Positions 19,701 through 24,902 of a DNA stretch of 25,771 nucleotides are shown one piece after another. Origin of the DNA: Baffinella frigidus. Taxonomy: Eukaryota > Cryptophyceae > Cryptomonadales > Baffinellaceae. Both the position numbers and the translations under genes were made by a program. How positions within the stretch are numbered: the stretch's first letter is position 1; each line of letters opens with the position of its first letter. The stretch lies in NCBI GenBank assembly GCA_026770585.1, contig MU646306.1:1401322-1427092 (forward strand), in the 5' to 3' direction. The notes below the pieces were generated by a model, which worked only from the letters and a program-made list of their open reading frames with translations, was not told the DNA's origin and did not search any database.

Positions 19701-22700
19701 TAACCCCCCTCCACCACACACACCCCCTGCAGGCAAAAGAGGCGTGGCGGGCGGCGGGTGGGAAGGGAGAGAAGATGCCGCTGGTGGTGTACCCCCACGG
19801 GGGCCCGCATTCGAACATGGGCGCGGAGTTCTACGCGGGGCCTGCTCTCCTTGCGCTCGAGGGCTTCTCGGTACCCTATACGTGGAACAGCCCCGCCGGC
19901 AGGCTCGTGAACGCCCGCGTGACCGGTCACGCGGACGCCGAAGCCAGACGGTCGGTCGTGACTGCCTTGCGTGTTCTCACTTGCGCTCGAAGGCTTCTCG
20001 GTACCCTATAGCGCTGCCTGAGTCGGGTTGGCTGGTCGTTTTTACGCCAAACGTTGACGTATTTGGGCTTCTCGGTTTGCGTCCCGCGCGCATTCACGCG
20101 TACCCACCCGCGTATACAGAAAATCTGATGCGGGCACATGTTCGATTGAAAAACACGTGTTTGTTATCGTAGGGATGGAATATGGTATCTTATTCTCGAC
20201 ATGGTTTTTACCTTGGCGAAAATTCCACCCAGGAGATGGCAAAACGGTGGTTTGAATTGAACTCTCGGTTCGCGCCCCCACCGGCATCCACGCTTACTCT
20301 CCTTCCCCCACCCGCATCCAGCTTTCTCTCCTGCAATGACCCTCCGGTTCCAACCCCGCTCGTCATACATGTAAGTGTGTTTTAGTTGCACCTCCACGAG
20401 AACTAACAGGGGTACCTCGCTGATAAGAAAGCGCCTCCTCCTAGGACCCTACAGTAGGGCTGTGCCTAGGGCCCTATGGTGGTCCTCGGGTTCCAACCCC
20501 GCCCGCATCCACGTGGATGCCCTGGCGTTGACGTGGAACAGCCCCGCCGGCAGGCTCGTGAACGCCCGCGTGACCGGTCACGCGGACGCCGAAGCCAACT
20601 GTCCGAGGTGACTGCCTTGCGTTGTACTGCATGTCTTTCCCCGTCAACGCCAGGGCATCCGTAGAAATTTCAGATACAAGTCTTGGTTTTAATAATGTAC
20701 CGGGGGTTTCGCGCCTGGTTAAAACCCCGGACGGATTTCGTACCACGAACCGAAACGTTGCGTTTTGACATTTTCACGTGGGGCCTGGCGTGGGTATGCC
20801 AGCGGGCTTCTCGGTTCCCTCCCTATCCGCATCCACGCTTACTCTCACGTCAATGTCACGCTGCCTGCGAGTACGTGAAGGTCCTCCTACCCGGCCTCTC
20901 TAGGCGGGCAGTGACCAGATCGACACGCCCGGAACAGTGTGTCCACTCGAGGCTAGAAATTTGACTATTTTAAAATAGGGATTCTTTTACAAGTGAAGGG
21001 ACAATGTGTAGTAAATTTCACACAAATAGGTTCGTTTGGTCACGTACCTGGGGGAATTTCCCCAGATATGTGATCAAACCTGCCCGTGACTGGTACTAAA
21101 TTTAACAAACCCACATTCAAAATACTCCCTCTTTCAGCCTCGAGTGAGTCGGTTGATGATTTCGCTGATCTCGCGGCAACCCTGGGCAGGTGTTGATGGT
21201 CCGAAAAAGACGTTACAATAATTCAATTCAAACAAGTGAAAGATGACATGTATCTGAAATGCCCACTTGTGGCCTGGTGTGGCCTCGCTGACTTCGCGGC
21301 GATTGGCAGGTGCTGATGGTGAACTACCGGGGGAGCACAGGCTACGGACAGGCCCTCGTCGACTCGCTCACTGGCACTTCCCCGCCCGCTTCTCTACTGA
21401 AATTTTCGTTGCCTAGCAGGTTTTGGTGCTTTCAGAATACTAGCTCTGGTGCAGTCTGGGTTGGGTTCGCCAATTTGGTTAGCCCGGGTTCTTGTCGACT
21501 CACTCACTGGAACCTCCCCGCCCCGCGCCACCCTTTCTTTGCAGAATACTAGCTCTGTCGCAGTCCATTTGGGCTGGCCAATTTGGTGGTTCCGGGATTG
21601 TTTCCGCTCGAAAGTTGGCGGGTTTGTACTGCACACCCATCATGTCAACTTGCGAAACGTCGGTCAACCCGAGAGATGCAGAGCTACGAATAGTGGAGCC
21701 TCGGACTGCTTGACCCATGTCCTCCGTGCAGGATAACGTAGCCTCACTCTCACGACTGTTGAATGAGTGGAGGTGTTGCGTTCGCAACGCCTGCTGGGTT
21801 GGGTTATCGTAGAATGCTAGCTCTGTCGCAGTCCATTTGGGCTCGCCAATGTGGTGAGCCCGGGCTCTTTTCTGCGCCAAGGTTGACGGATTTCTCCCCG
21901 CCCCGCAACTCGAACTGTTTGAACCATGTCCGTGCAGAATAGCCTCACTCTCACGACTGTTGAATGAGTGGAGGTGTTGCACTAGCAACGCCTGCCGGGG
22001 TTGGGGTATCGTTCAGTCAACAACCGCGAGAACGAATGCTCAAAGGCGGATAGAAGGGGCTCCAACCCTGTACTGTACGGACCGTGCAATGCCTCAAACG
22101 CCCAATGGCTCGATTGCTGAAAGGCGGATTCCGGCGAGAACGAATGCTCACAAAGGCGGGTTCCGGAGGCAAGCAACCTGAACTTTACAGACGGTGGAAT
22201 GGCTCAAACACTCAATGGCTTGAATGCTTGAAGGTGGAGGTCCACCCACCCCTAACTCTCTATGTTTTCGGGAGCAGGCAACGTTGGCACGCAGGATGTC
22301 GCGGACATGCGGCTAGCGACGGAAGAGGTGCCTCACCCGCCCGTCGCGCGGGTTTAGGGTGTTGGGGTTTTGGGTTTGCAGGAACCCTAACACCCCAAAC
22401 CTCAACACCCTAAACCCGGGTTTAGGATTTAGGGTCGCGACGGAGGAGGTTCCCACCCCGCCCGTCGCGCGAGCGTTGCTTACCTTTAGGGTGAACTGCC
22501 ACGCCGTCACCACGAGGGGTGTTCCTAACCGAGATAGTGTTGATATCTGACCAGGTTTTTCTTCGCAGCCTGCTGTGTGGCTCGCGAGCCCAGAACCGTC
22601 AAGCGAGCTTTGCTCCACATGGATCGCGTGAATACCCCACGCGTGAATAACCCATAGGACCCTACCGTACGCCGTTGGAAGGGACGAGGGGGTGTTCCTA

Positions 22701-24902
22701 GCCGAGATATTGCTGATATCGTGACGGAAGAGGTGACCGACCCGCCCGTCGCGCGAGCTTTGCTTTCATCCGGGAACACGGAGTGTGAGACGTTTGTGTC
22801 CCGGATTGTAAGAAGCTGGGCACACAAACTTCTTAAAAACTTCTTGCAATCCTGCCCGACCCGCCCGTCGCGCGGGGTCTGTACTTGATTGTTCGATGTG
22901 TGCAAATAAAGCATCGTATTACTCAACTGTCACTAACTAGCTTTACCTGTCTTCCAAGCAGGGACATGTTCATCGCAAAACGCCTCGAATACAGCGTGGA
23001 GGGGCCCTTGGGGGTTTGGGGGTCAGGATCTTCTAGGGTTTAGGGTGTTAGGTTTTAGGGTTGGGAGGAGCCCTAGCGCCTCCAGTAAGCAAGTTACCCT
23101 GCAAACTGAAGTTTCCCGATGAATATCGCCCGGCGACCCCGCGGCTTTCCCTGTTGGACACAGCTATGACAATTACTACACGAATTACCTCGCAAATTAC
23201 TACACAAATATTTCCCTGCCATGAACCTGAGCCTTTGACGGTACGTTCTCAATGTTCGGTGTTCCCCCTCCGGCAGGCGCTGAAGAGGTTTGACCACTTG
23301 GACGCGTCGCGCGTGGGCGCGTGCGGAGGATCGCATGGCGGCTTTCTCTCGCTGCATCTCGTCGGCCAGGTCCGTTTACAGAGTAGATGGATGGATGACG
23401 CGTGTTGGGCACACTCGTGTGTGTTCTGGAAACACCTGCGAGTGTGCTGGACTTGACCGTGTGTATAGATGGACCCCCTTCCTCTCGCTGCACCTCATCG
23501 GTCAGGTCCTTCTACTTCTTTCTTCCTGTTTATTATTCTCGATACAGATCCTAGATGGGCCCTTGAGCCTTGAATTGAGTGATACCAAAGTCTGCGAGCA
23601 TGAGGAACGGGCCTTCTATAGAGTAGATGGACCGATGAGAAGTGTTGGACCCTCTCGCATGTGTGCTGGAAACAGGTTCGAGTGTGTTGGGCGTGCCATT
23701 GTGCATAGATGGACCGATGGTGTTTTTCCTGCACCACACTGGTACAAAACCTGCCCGGGTTAGCCTACGGTCGTGCGGGACACTCTTGGTGGTGGCCGCA
23801 CCGGGGTGGAATGCATCGAGGCCATGCTGGTTTCAACACAGCGGTCTGCGATCCTGAGCGCAAGCAGCTCTCGTCCTCACACTCCCTCCTCGCATCCTGT
23901 ACAGTCAGCTTCGGTGGGCCCGCCTCGGAGCGAGACCTCGGAAAGATGGGGTCTCCCACTCAGAAGGCTACGATGAACCTAACCCCCCCGGATACAGTCC
24001 ACCTACCCTGACACAAGCTACTGTAACACATACTAACCCTCCACACATACTCCTTCGGTCGGCCCCCGATTTCCCCCTGCAAGGAAGTATGCCTGAAGGG
24101 TGGACACCATAACGCATACCTACCCTCCACACATACTCAATCAGTCCGGCCCCGACGGGTATGTGTTAGGGTAGGTCCATAGTATCCGGGGGGTTCGTGA
24201 CCGTTCCCGGTAATCTGTGCTTTGTGTATCCTTCTGAGTGTTGGGTGCTGGCCTGCGGGGCCATTGCCACACGCAATAATGTTTCATGTGTACCAGCAAA
24301 AACTTTTAAAAACGAGGGAGCCTCGACCCTAAATTATGGTTTGTGGCATGGCGCGGTGCTGCCACGCCAGATTCCTGGAAGGGGTTGCCGAAAGTCAATT
24401 TCTCCTCATGGCAGTGGTTTTCAAAAGTCAACAAACACCACCTGTGGTGTTTTAAAAAAAATCTCCCCCCGCGTCCAATCTGGCGTGGTAGCAGGCTGAA
24501 CCCAAAACCCGAGACCCGAACTCCTCGACCAGAACCCCACACCCCAAACCTCAACCCGAACCCCCAACCCCCGAACAGGCGCCGGAAGTGTACAGTGCGC
24601 AACCAAGGTGTTTCCGTCTGGAGTTTGGCAAGGGGGTGCCGTTCGGGGTCTGGCACTGCCCTCTATGATCCCAGCTGGCGATTCTTTTGACCCGTGGGTG
24701 CTGACAGGCTTCTGGGTGGTGGGTGCTGGCAGGTGCCGACATGTAAATTCAAGAAACCAGGGTTGAGCTGATAACACTGACTCAACTCCCAGCTGATAAC
24801 CCAACCCTGTTTGCAGGCGCCCGACGTGTACCGCGCGGCGGCGGTGCGCAACCCGGTGACTAACATCGCGACGATGCTCGGCTCCACCGACATCCCCGAC
24901 TG
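7303..24902 (+). CDS. APEH: Gene B: acylaminoacyl-peptidase (acylamino-acid-releasing enzyme), 19 exons, 3' end off right edge
   Basis: This serine exopeptidase removes N-acylated residues from peptides (MEROPS S9C). Exons: 7303-7746, 8497-8611, 8885-8955, 10466-10571, 10967-11013, 11535-11623, 13192-13294, 13605-13775, 14812-14899, 15859-15929, 16610-16732, 17093-17165, 17859-17989, 18740-18799, 19733-19870, 21310-21373, 22278-22327, 23277-23369, 24817-24902. Phases agree throughout and give 707 codons. Order: presequence 1-56; propeller about 57-560; hydrolase domain from about 565 with PHGGPHS at 585-591 (oxyanion region), VNYRGSTGYGQ, nucleophile Ser667 in GGSHGGF, and RNPVTNIATMLGSTDIPDW. 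The H after the nucleophile Ser is the APEH version of the S9 motif. Catalytic Asp and His, and the last ~100 residues, are beyond the window. About 2.1 kb of coding sequence is spread over 17.6 kb. Confidence 0.92.
7747..8496 (+). other. APEH intron 1
   Basis: 750 bp. Contains a foldback at about 8040-8134 (ACGATTTGGCAACGAAAATT against AATTTTCGTTGCCCAATCGT) related to 14216-14364, including the preceding GATCTCATCTGGACGAGTAT. It also has a doubled TTATTTTATCG word (8455, 8479) just before the acceptor. 8160-8360 shows nothing recognisable. Confidence 0.65.
8497..8611 (+). CDS. APEH: APEH exon 2
   Basis: Acceptor GGGGCAG, donor CTCAG|GTGCTG. It encodes VRTREVGGKKEQSLEVWDGG then SLVASANAHGDVHGDVYS, a propeller blade matching the family ..LEIW.. 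and HG.VY segments. HGDV is doubled (AHGDV-HGDVYS), a five-residue insertion relative to the usual spacing. Confidence 0.88.
8612..8884 (+). repeat. APEH intron 2, built of CCCAAAC-type telomere-like repeat
   Basis: 273 bp. It drifts from AACCGAAAACTGAAAAC units to ACCCCAAACCCCAAA and ACACCAAACACCAAAC units and ends CACTATGCAG. C-rich on the sense strand, so it may serve as the pyrimidine tract. Confidence 0.85.
8885..8955 (+). CDS. APEH: APEH exon 3
   Basis: Completes the split Gly and encodes DVFSGLEWSPDETKLLYTAE then AKK, the family's ..FG.L.WS..E..LLY.AE.K signature. The acceptor TATGCAG follows a C-rich telomere-like tract. Donor AAG|GTCATT heads a four-copy tandem array of itself. Confidence 0.9.
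8951..9048 (+). repeat. APEH: Four tandem copies of the exon 3 donor unit (~23-26 bp)
   Basis: Units read GTCATTCTACACACTGATTG, then TCAGTCTACACACTAATTG, GTCAGTCTACGCACTAATTG and GTCAGTCTACACACTAATTG. At least two later units present AAGGTCAGT, a better donor than the real AAG|GTCATT. Confidence 0.85.
9237..9392. repeat. Foldback element with CTTAGCAGCCAC termini
   Basis: Left end CTTAGCAGCCACTGG, right end CTACGGTGGCTGCTAAG. The same termini occur in 9659-9845, so this is a two-copy family. Confidence 0.75.
9424..9569. repeat. Near-perfect foldback, 146 bp
   Basis: Arms of about 61 bp (TAACGGCCTGAAAATGGGGT, CCTACGGCATTGCCTAGGAC ...) with a ~20-bp loop. The first 22 bases are directly duplicated just upstream at 9402-9423. 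The arms are so similar that the insertion may be recent. Confidence 0.92.
9659..9845. repeat. Foldback element, second copy of the CTTAGCAGCCAC family
   Basis: Terminal inverted repeats CACTTAGCAGCCACCG / CGGTGGCTGCTAAGTG, flanked by ~75-bp direct repeats containing GTGTCGAGAATGAAAC. Confidence 0.8.
10341..10433 (+). repeat. Palindrome-core dispersed repeat, copy 1
   Basis: ~90-bp unit with GACAGTTGGCTTCGGCGT, the perfect palindrome CCGCGTGACCGGTCACGCGG, and GCCTGCCGGCGGGGCTGTTC. Orientation + is defined by this copy. Confidence 0.93.
10466..10571 (+). CDS. APEH: APEH exon 4
   Basis: Encodes VEAASFWSSKAPKASVPEGV then GREFVYKEDWGELAT, matching the family ..FVFYEDWGE.. loop. Donor CTG|GTATGT is one of the better donors in the gene. 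The last G pairs with GC of exon 5 to give Gly246. Confidence 0.9.
10579..10720. repeat. Foldback element in APEH intron 4
   Basis: Left CCACCAGCCCTGCGAGGCGG, right its imperfect complement CCACCTCGGAGGGCTGGTGG, total about 142 bp. It begins eight bases after the exon 4 donor. The rest of this 395-bp intron is AT-rich with TTGATAATAT units before the acceptor. Confidence 0.75.
10967..11013 (+). CDS. APEH: APEH exon 5 (47 nt)
   Basis: Acceptor TTTTTTGCAG, the only classical polypyrimidine tract I noticed among the acceptors. Encodes KRLSRVFVMDIATEQ. Donor CAG|GTGCGC is chosen because exon 6 then continues as the family ..V..GVPE.. motif; reading on would reach a stop after LNIS. Confidence 0.85.
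11014..11534 (+). other. APEH intron 5
   Basis: 521 bp. TAATTAG words and a GAATCAGTTCC / GGAACTGATTC inverted pair (11063, 11160) form a small foldback. The remainder is C-rich without recognisable structure. Confidence 0.55.
11535..11623 (+). CDS. APEH: APEH exon 6
   Basis: Encodes VKAVEGAPEDAAVGQAVWAP then CGNIVATTF, the family EGVPE..S.GQA.WAP motif. The acceptor is followed by GTAAAA, so the site could also be read as a donor. Donor TTCAG|GTGGAG has four degenerate copies downstream, one inverted. Confidence 0.9.
12155..12244 (+). repeat. Palindrome-core dispersed repeat, copy 2
   Basis: Almost identical to copy 1, including ACATGACAAGGCAGTCACCT at the left and GGCGGGGCTGTTCC at the right. 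Confidence 0.93.
12888..12992 (+). repeat. (CACCCTA)n telomere-like array
   Basis: About 14 near-perfect ACACCCT units on the + strand in APEH intron 6, ending about 20 bases before the decoy copy of the exon 7 start. This is the most regular telomere-like tract in the window. Confidence 0.9.
13014..13060 (+). pseudogene. Broken copy of APEH exon 7 start
   Basis: Matches 13190-13236 nearly base for base (CAGCATCCTTCCGCGGCGGC then TGGGCGTACGCTTCTACAAC) but then runs into ACGTAG, a stop in the gene's frame. It has an intact AG acceptor. Confidence 0.88.
13192..13294 (+). CDS. APEH: APEH exon 7
   Basis: The C joins AG of exon 6 to give Ser291, then ILPRRLGVRFYNTRPSRIAF and FLAPTFNPPAPPTA, matching the family ..RLG.RFCTNR..A.. 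segment with the same spacing. Donor GCG|GTATGC. A near-identical but interrupted copy of its first ~45 bases lies upstream at 13014-13060. Confidence 0.88.
13295..13604 (+). other. APEH intron 7
   Basis: 310 bp. Starts with copies of the exon 7 end (CGCCCCACTGCGG at 13307) and a doubled ~60-bp unit with GTGACACTACCAGCG (13321, 13376). Nothing else is recognised. Confidence 0.6.
13605..13775 (+). CDS. APEH: APEH exon 8
   Basis: 57 codons: GMKTSSCEATSSPSKLRWIT, PEADWAARSPKFSPDGTRLL, FVNAAKSAAHFSCSELK. SPKFSPDGTRLLF is the propeller blade motif and C..L closes the strand. Acceptor GGCGCAG, donor AAG|GTGCGC; the donor lies in the left arm of a large foldback (13769-14212). Confidence 0.9.
13769..14212. 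repeat. Large foldback spanning the exon 8 donor
   Basis: Left arm from GAGCTCAAGGTGCGCCGGG (exon 8 end plus donor) through CCCCGTGGAAGGCCTTGTGA. The right arm is its reverse complement, ending CCCGGCGCACCTTGAGCTC. Total about 444 bp with a central non-paired part. Confidence 0.88.
13776..14811 (+). other. APEH intron 8
   Basis: 1,036 bp made of three blocks: the foldback to 14212, the 149-bp foldback 14216-14364, and a field of about eight degenerate exon 9 acceptor copies (14365-14811) built on GCGAACGAAG.TCCTCGC and CACTCTCTGAC words. Confidence 0.8.
14216..14364. repeat. Foldback element, 149 bp
   Basis: Termini GATCTCATCCGGACGAGTAT and its complement ..ACTCGCCGCGATGAGATC, with inner GGCAACGAAAATTACTACAC / GTGTAGTAAATTTCGTTGCC. 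Same family as 8040-8134. It directly abuts the previous foldback. Confidence 0.92.
14812..14899 (+). CDS. APEH: APEH exon 9
   Basis: Encodes VLAWPARDDATPRVVVPIVE then TPSDASAFP, aligned with the family ..VTSVVV..V....FSG.Y segment. Donor CCAG|GTCAGA. Four partial copies of its 3' half and donor lie downstream and many copies of its acceptor lie upstream; this is the only copy open from an AG to a GT with phase 0 in and phase 1 out. Confidence 0.85.
14900..15858 (+). other. APEH intron 9: exon 9 tail copies and exon 10 head copies
   Basis: First half: four copies of the exon 9 3' end with donor (15011-15070, 15154-15213, 15347-15389, 15479-15533). Second half: two copies of the exon 10 start (15597-15636, 15713-15764) in a ~130-bp tandem repeat whose third unit holds the real exon. 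Between them, 15212-15297 folds back and 15310-15333 is a perfect palindrome, GTCGGTTCAC-ACGC-GTGAACCGAC. Confidence 0.85.
15859..15929 (+). CDS. APEH: APEH exon 10
   Basis: Third and intact unit of a ~130-bp tandem repeat. Completes Gly412, then LFLAAEQLPRRVWLADSRRI and VLM, matching the family ..W.ADS.R.V.. blade. Donor ATG|GTCAGC is chosen; CTC|GTTACA (exon end 15950) is also in phase, would add VSIPLLL, and gives a length closer to the family. Confidence 0.82.
15930..16609 (+). repeat. APEH intron 10: ~110-bp tandem array before exon 11
   Basis: From 16130 to 16609 units share CCTGTACCATAACGCG, GGGGTGACAGTCGGACTGGC and GGAGCACCCG. The last unit ends in the real acceptor GGAGCCAG. 15930-16130 shows nothing recognised. 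Confidence 0.8.
16610..16732 (+). CDS. APEH: APEH exon 11
   Basis: Encodes RELVMVDTGASLSDPPASPA, APPLAKIACEGEGSWVLLDV, Q. It matches the family ..L..VDT.........GSW.LL.. segment with a Pro/Ala-rich insertion. Acceptor GGAGCCAG lies at the end of a tandem array of ~110-bp units that each carry a similar CTGGCGGAG site. Confidence 0.85.
16733..17092 (+). other. APEH intron 11
   Basis: 360 bp. A copy of the exon 11 end and donor (CGTCCAGGTTTTGCCTGTCC) lies at 16885-16904. A perfect GTAAGT at 16977-16982 is not used in this gene model. Confidence 0.65.
17093..17165 (+). CDS. APEH: APEH exon 12
   Basis: Encodes GDHVLAARSSPSHASSAHLL then TIPP, aligning residue for residue with the family ..D.MVA.FSTPS.P..L.. 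segment directly after LLDVQ. Acceptor GATGCAG, donor CCTG|GTCAGC. The phase-1 end matches exon 13. Confidence 0.85.
17166..17858 (+). other. APEH intron 12
   Basis: 693 bp. A degenerate copy of the exon 12 end and donor at about 17296-17325; a ~77-bp copy of the exon 13 start at 17693-17769; and CCCTAA and ACCGTAA repeats (17774-17840) leading into the acceptor. Confidence 0.75.
17693..17769 (+). pseudogene. Broken copy of APEH exon 13 start
   Basis: Parallels 17856-17934 (CGCGAAGCTGCCTCTGACGT is identical in both) and then passes into CCCTAA repeats. It has diverged to GCAACGCGCCCTTCGG at its start and lacks the AG placement of the real exon. Confidence 0.8.
17859..17989 (+). CDS. APEH: APEH exon 13
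   Basis: Encodes TAPFPAEVCPTAQQALSAKL, PLTSRGGPVALRGGLEWTVL, DLQ, the linker from propeller to hydrolase domain. Acceptor CCAAACAG is preceded by CCCTAA/ACCGTAA repeats. Its first ~77 bases are copied upstream (17693-17769). Its 3' end is copied twice downstream and once inverted. Confidence 0.85.
18122..18203 (-). repeat. Palindrome-core dispersed repeat, copy 3 (inverted)
   Basis: Carries CCGCGTGACCGGTCACGCGG and the flank words in reverse orientation; the outer GCCGGCAGG part is missing, so it is slightly truncated. Confidence 0.88.
18255..18420. repeat. Left arm of 166-bp inverted repeat around exon 14
   Basis: Runs from GGCTCCACACGTCCCGG through CGACTTTACAAAGCCCCCAC to GGCTTTAGGATTTACGGG. 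Includes an exon 13 tail copy, so the pair also carries an inverted exon echo. Confidence 0.92.
18740..18799 (+). CDS. APEH: APEH exon 14 (60 nt, in-frame cassette)
   Basis: Encodes APDAAGMAGTFDAILVESAQ, matching the family ..F.AIL..P segment just before the hydrolase domain. Phase 0 at both ends, so skipping it would keep the frame. It sits in the loop of a 166-bp inverted repeat (18255-18420 / 19258-19423). Confidence 0.85.
19258..19423. repeat. Right arm of 166-bp inverted repeat around exon 14
   Basis: Near-perfect reverse complement of 18255-18420, the same length. Between the arms lie 837 bp containing exon 14 and its donor copy. Confidence 0.92.
19478..19562 (+). repeat. Palindrome-core dispersed repeat, copy 4
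   Basis: Same unit as copy 1, flanked on both sides by copies of CCCCGAAAG.CGTT and CAACACCCAAGA, so it interrupts a local duplication. Confidence 0.92.
19733..19870 (+). CDS. APEH: APEH exon 15: oxyanion-hole segment
   Basis: Encodes AKEAWRAAGGKGEKMPLVVY, PHGGPHSNMGAEFYAGPALL, ALEGFS. The HGGPHS motif (His586-Ser591) is the family's oxyanion region. Acceptor CCCTGCAG; donor TCG|GTACCC, fixed because exon 16 then continues as the family GFAVLLVNYRGS motif. Confidence 0.93.
19883..19970 (-). repeat. Palindrome-core dispersed repeat, copy 5 (inverted)
   Basis: Inserted between two ~30-bp direct copies of the exon 15 tail (TTGCGCTCGAGGGCTTCTCG at 19851 and TTGCGCTCGAAGGCTTCTCG at 19981), both followed by GTACCCTATA. 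Confidence 0.93.
20515..20660. repeat. 146-bp foldback containing palindrome-core copy 6
   Basis: Arms GGATGCCCTGGCGTTGACG / CGTCAACGCCAGGGCATCC are exact inverted repeats. The interior is repeat copy 6 (20533-20620, inverted orientation) plus a short tail. Confidence 0.92.
21310..21373 (+). CDS. APEH: APEH exon 16
   Basis: Encodes VLMVNYRGSTGYGQALVDSL, T and the first base of Gly632. Exon 17 continues NVGTQDV, giving the family spacing exactly, but the base pair after the exon is GC (ACTG|GCACTT), so this looks like a GC-AG intron. Confidence 0.88.
21374..22277 (+). other. APEH intron 16 (GC-AG candidate)
   Basis: 904 bp of tandem repeats: three units with AGAATACTAGCTCTG and TTGG.TCGCCAAT..GGT (21434, 21541, 21811), two with CTCACTCTCACGACTGTTGA (21745, 21944), two with GAGAACGAATGCTCA (22028, 22136), and one exon 16 tail copy (about 21489-21525). 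Confidence 0.78.
22278..22327 (+). CDS. APEH: APEH exon 17
   Basis: Completes Gly632, then NVGTQDVADMRLATEE, matching the family GNVG.QDV.D...A.E. motif. Acceptor GGAGCAG, donor GAG|GTGCCT. Three degenerate copies of the donor region follow at 22437, 22721 and 22853. Confidence 0.9.
22328..23276 (+). other. APEH intron 17
   Basis: 949 bp. Exon 17 tail copies at 22437-22474, 22721-22759 and 22853-22877 sharing CCCGCCCGTCGCGCG, a doubled GGTGTTCCTA.CCGAGATA unit (22520, 22692), telomere-like tracts (22349-22435, 23014-23063) and ATTACTACAC words near 23170-23210. Confidence 0.75.
23277..23369 (+). CDS. APEH: APEH exon 18: nucleophile serine
   Basis: Encodes ALKRFDHLDASRVGACGGSH then GGFLSLHLVGQ. 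Ser667 in GGSHGGF is the nucleophile of the S9C family, and HL.GQ follows as in APEH. Acceptor CCGGCAG, donor CAG|GTCCGT. A copy of the 3' end and donor lies at 23478-23509. Confidence 0.95.
23980..24196. repeat. Foldback element, ~216 bp
   Basis: Arms of about 33 bp: AACCCCCCCGGATAC..CACCTACCCT and the matching AGGGTAGGTCC..GTATCCGGGGGGTT. The interior has a doubled ACCCTCCACACATACTC unit. Confidence 0.82.
24357..24493. repeat. Foldback element, 137 bp
   Basis: Termini TGCTGCCACGCCAGATT / AATCTGGCGTGGTAGCA are inverted repeats with one mismatch; inside, CCACCTGTGGTG is a small second palindrome. Confidence 0.82.
24817..24902 (+). CDS. APEH: APEH exon 19
   Basis: Encodes APDVYRAAAVRNPVTNIATM, LGSTDIPD and TG of a split Trp, the strongly conserved A.RNP..NIA.MLGSTDIPDW motif. 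Acceptor GTTTGCAG, donor GACTG|GTGCTG. Two clear copies of the 3' end and donor follow (25014-25050, 25170-25223) plus a weaker one at 25598-25627. No further exon is recognisable to the right edge. Confidence 0.92.

Larger units (their letters stand above)
18800..19732 (+). other. APEH intron 14
   Basis: 933 bp. Exon 14 donor copy (18940-18974), a duplicated GGTGGCCAACTGACATTGAC / GGTGGCTAACTGACATCACG segment, the right inverted arm, three copies of a GTTC.ACAACACCCAAGA unit (19213, 19438, 19595), and palindrome-core copy 4 between the last two. Confidence 0.75.
19871..21309 (+). other. APEH intron 15 (1.44 kb)
   Basis: Holds palindrome-core copies 5 and 6, exon 15 tail copies (19981-20010, and shorter GGCTTCTCGGT words at about 20067 and 20808), repeated GCATCCACGCTTACTCTC words, an AT-rich foldback with GTTTGGTCAC..CTGGGGGAA (about 21033-21078), and an exon 16 head copy (21141-21203). 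Confidence 0.75.
23370..24816 (+). other. APEH intron 18 (1.45 kb)
   Basis: Exon 18 tail copy (23478-23509), two copies of a ~90-bp GATGGACC/GTGTGCTGGAAACA repeat (from 23385 and 23625), an unassigned low-repeat stretch (23750-23975), foldbacks 23980-24196 and 24357-24493, a C-rich telomere-like tract (24495-24575), and exon 19 head copies (24575-24604 and a weaker one near 24729). Confidence 0.72.

Noticed and set aside
20515-20660. Rho-independent terminator or small structured RNA gene
   Set aside because: The foldback lies inside an intron, its interior is a dispersed repeat, and no promoter or poly-T signal accompanies it.
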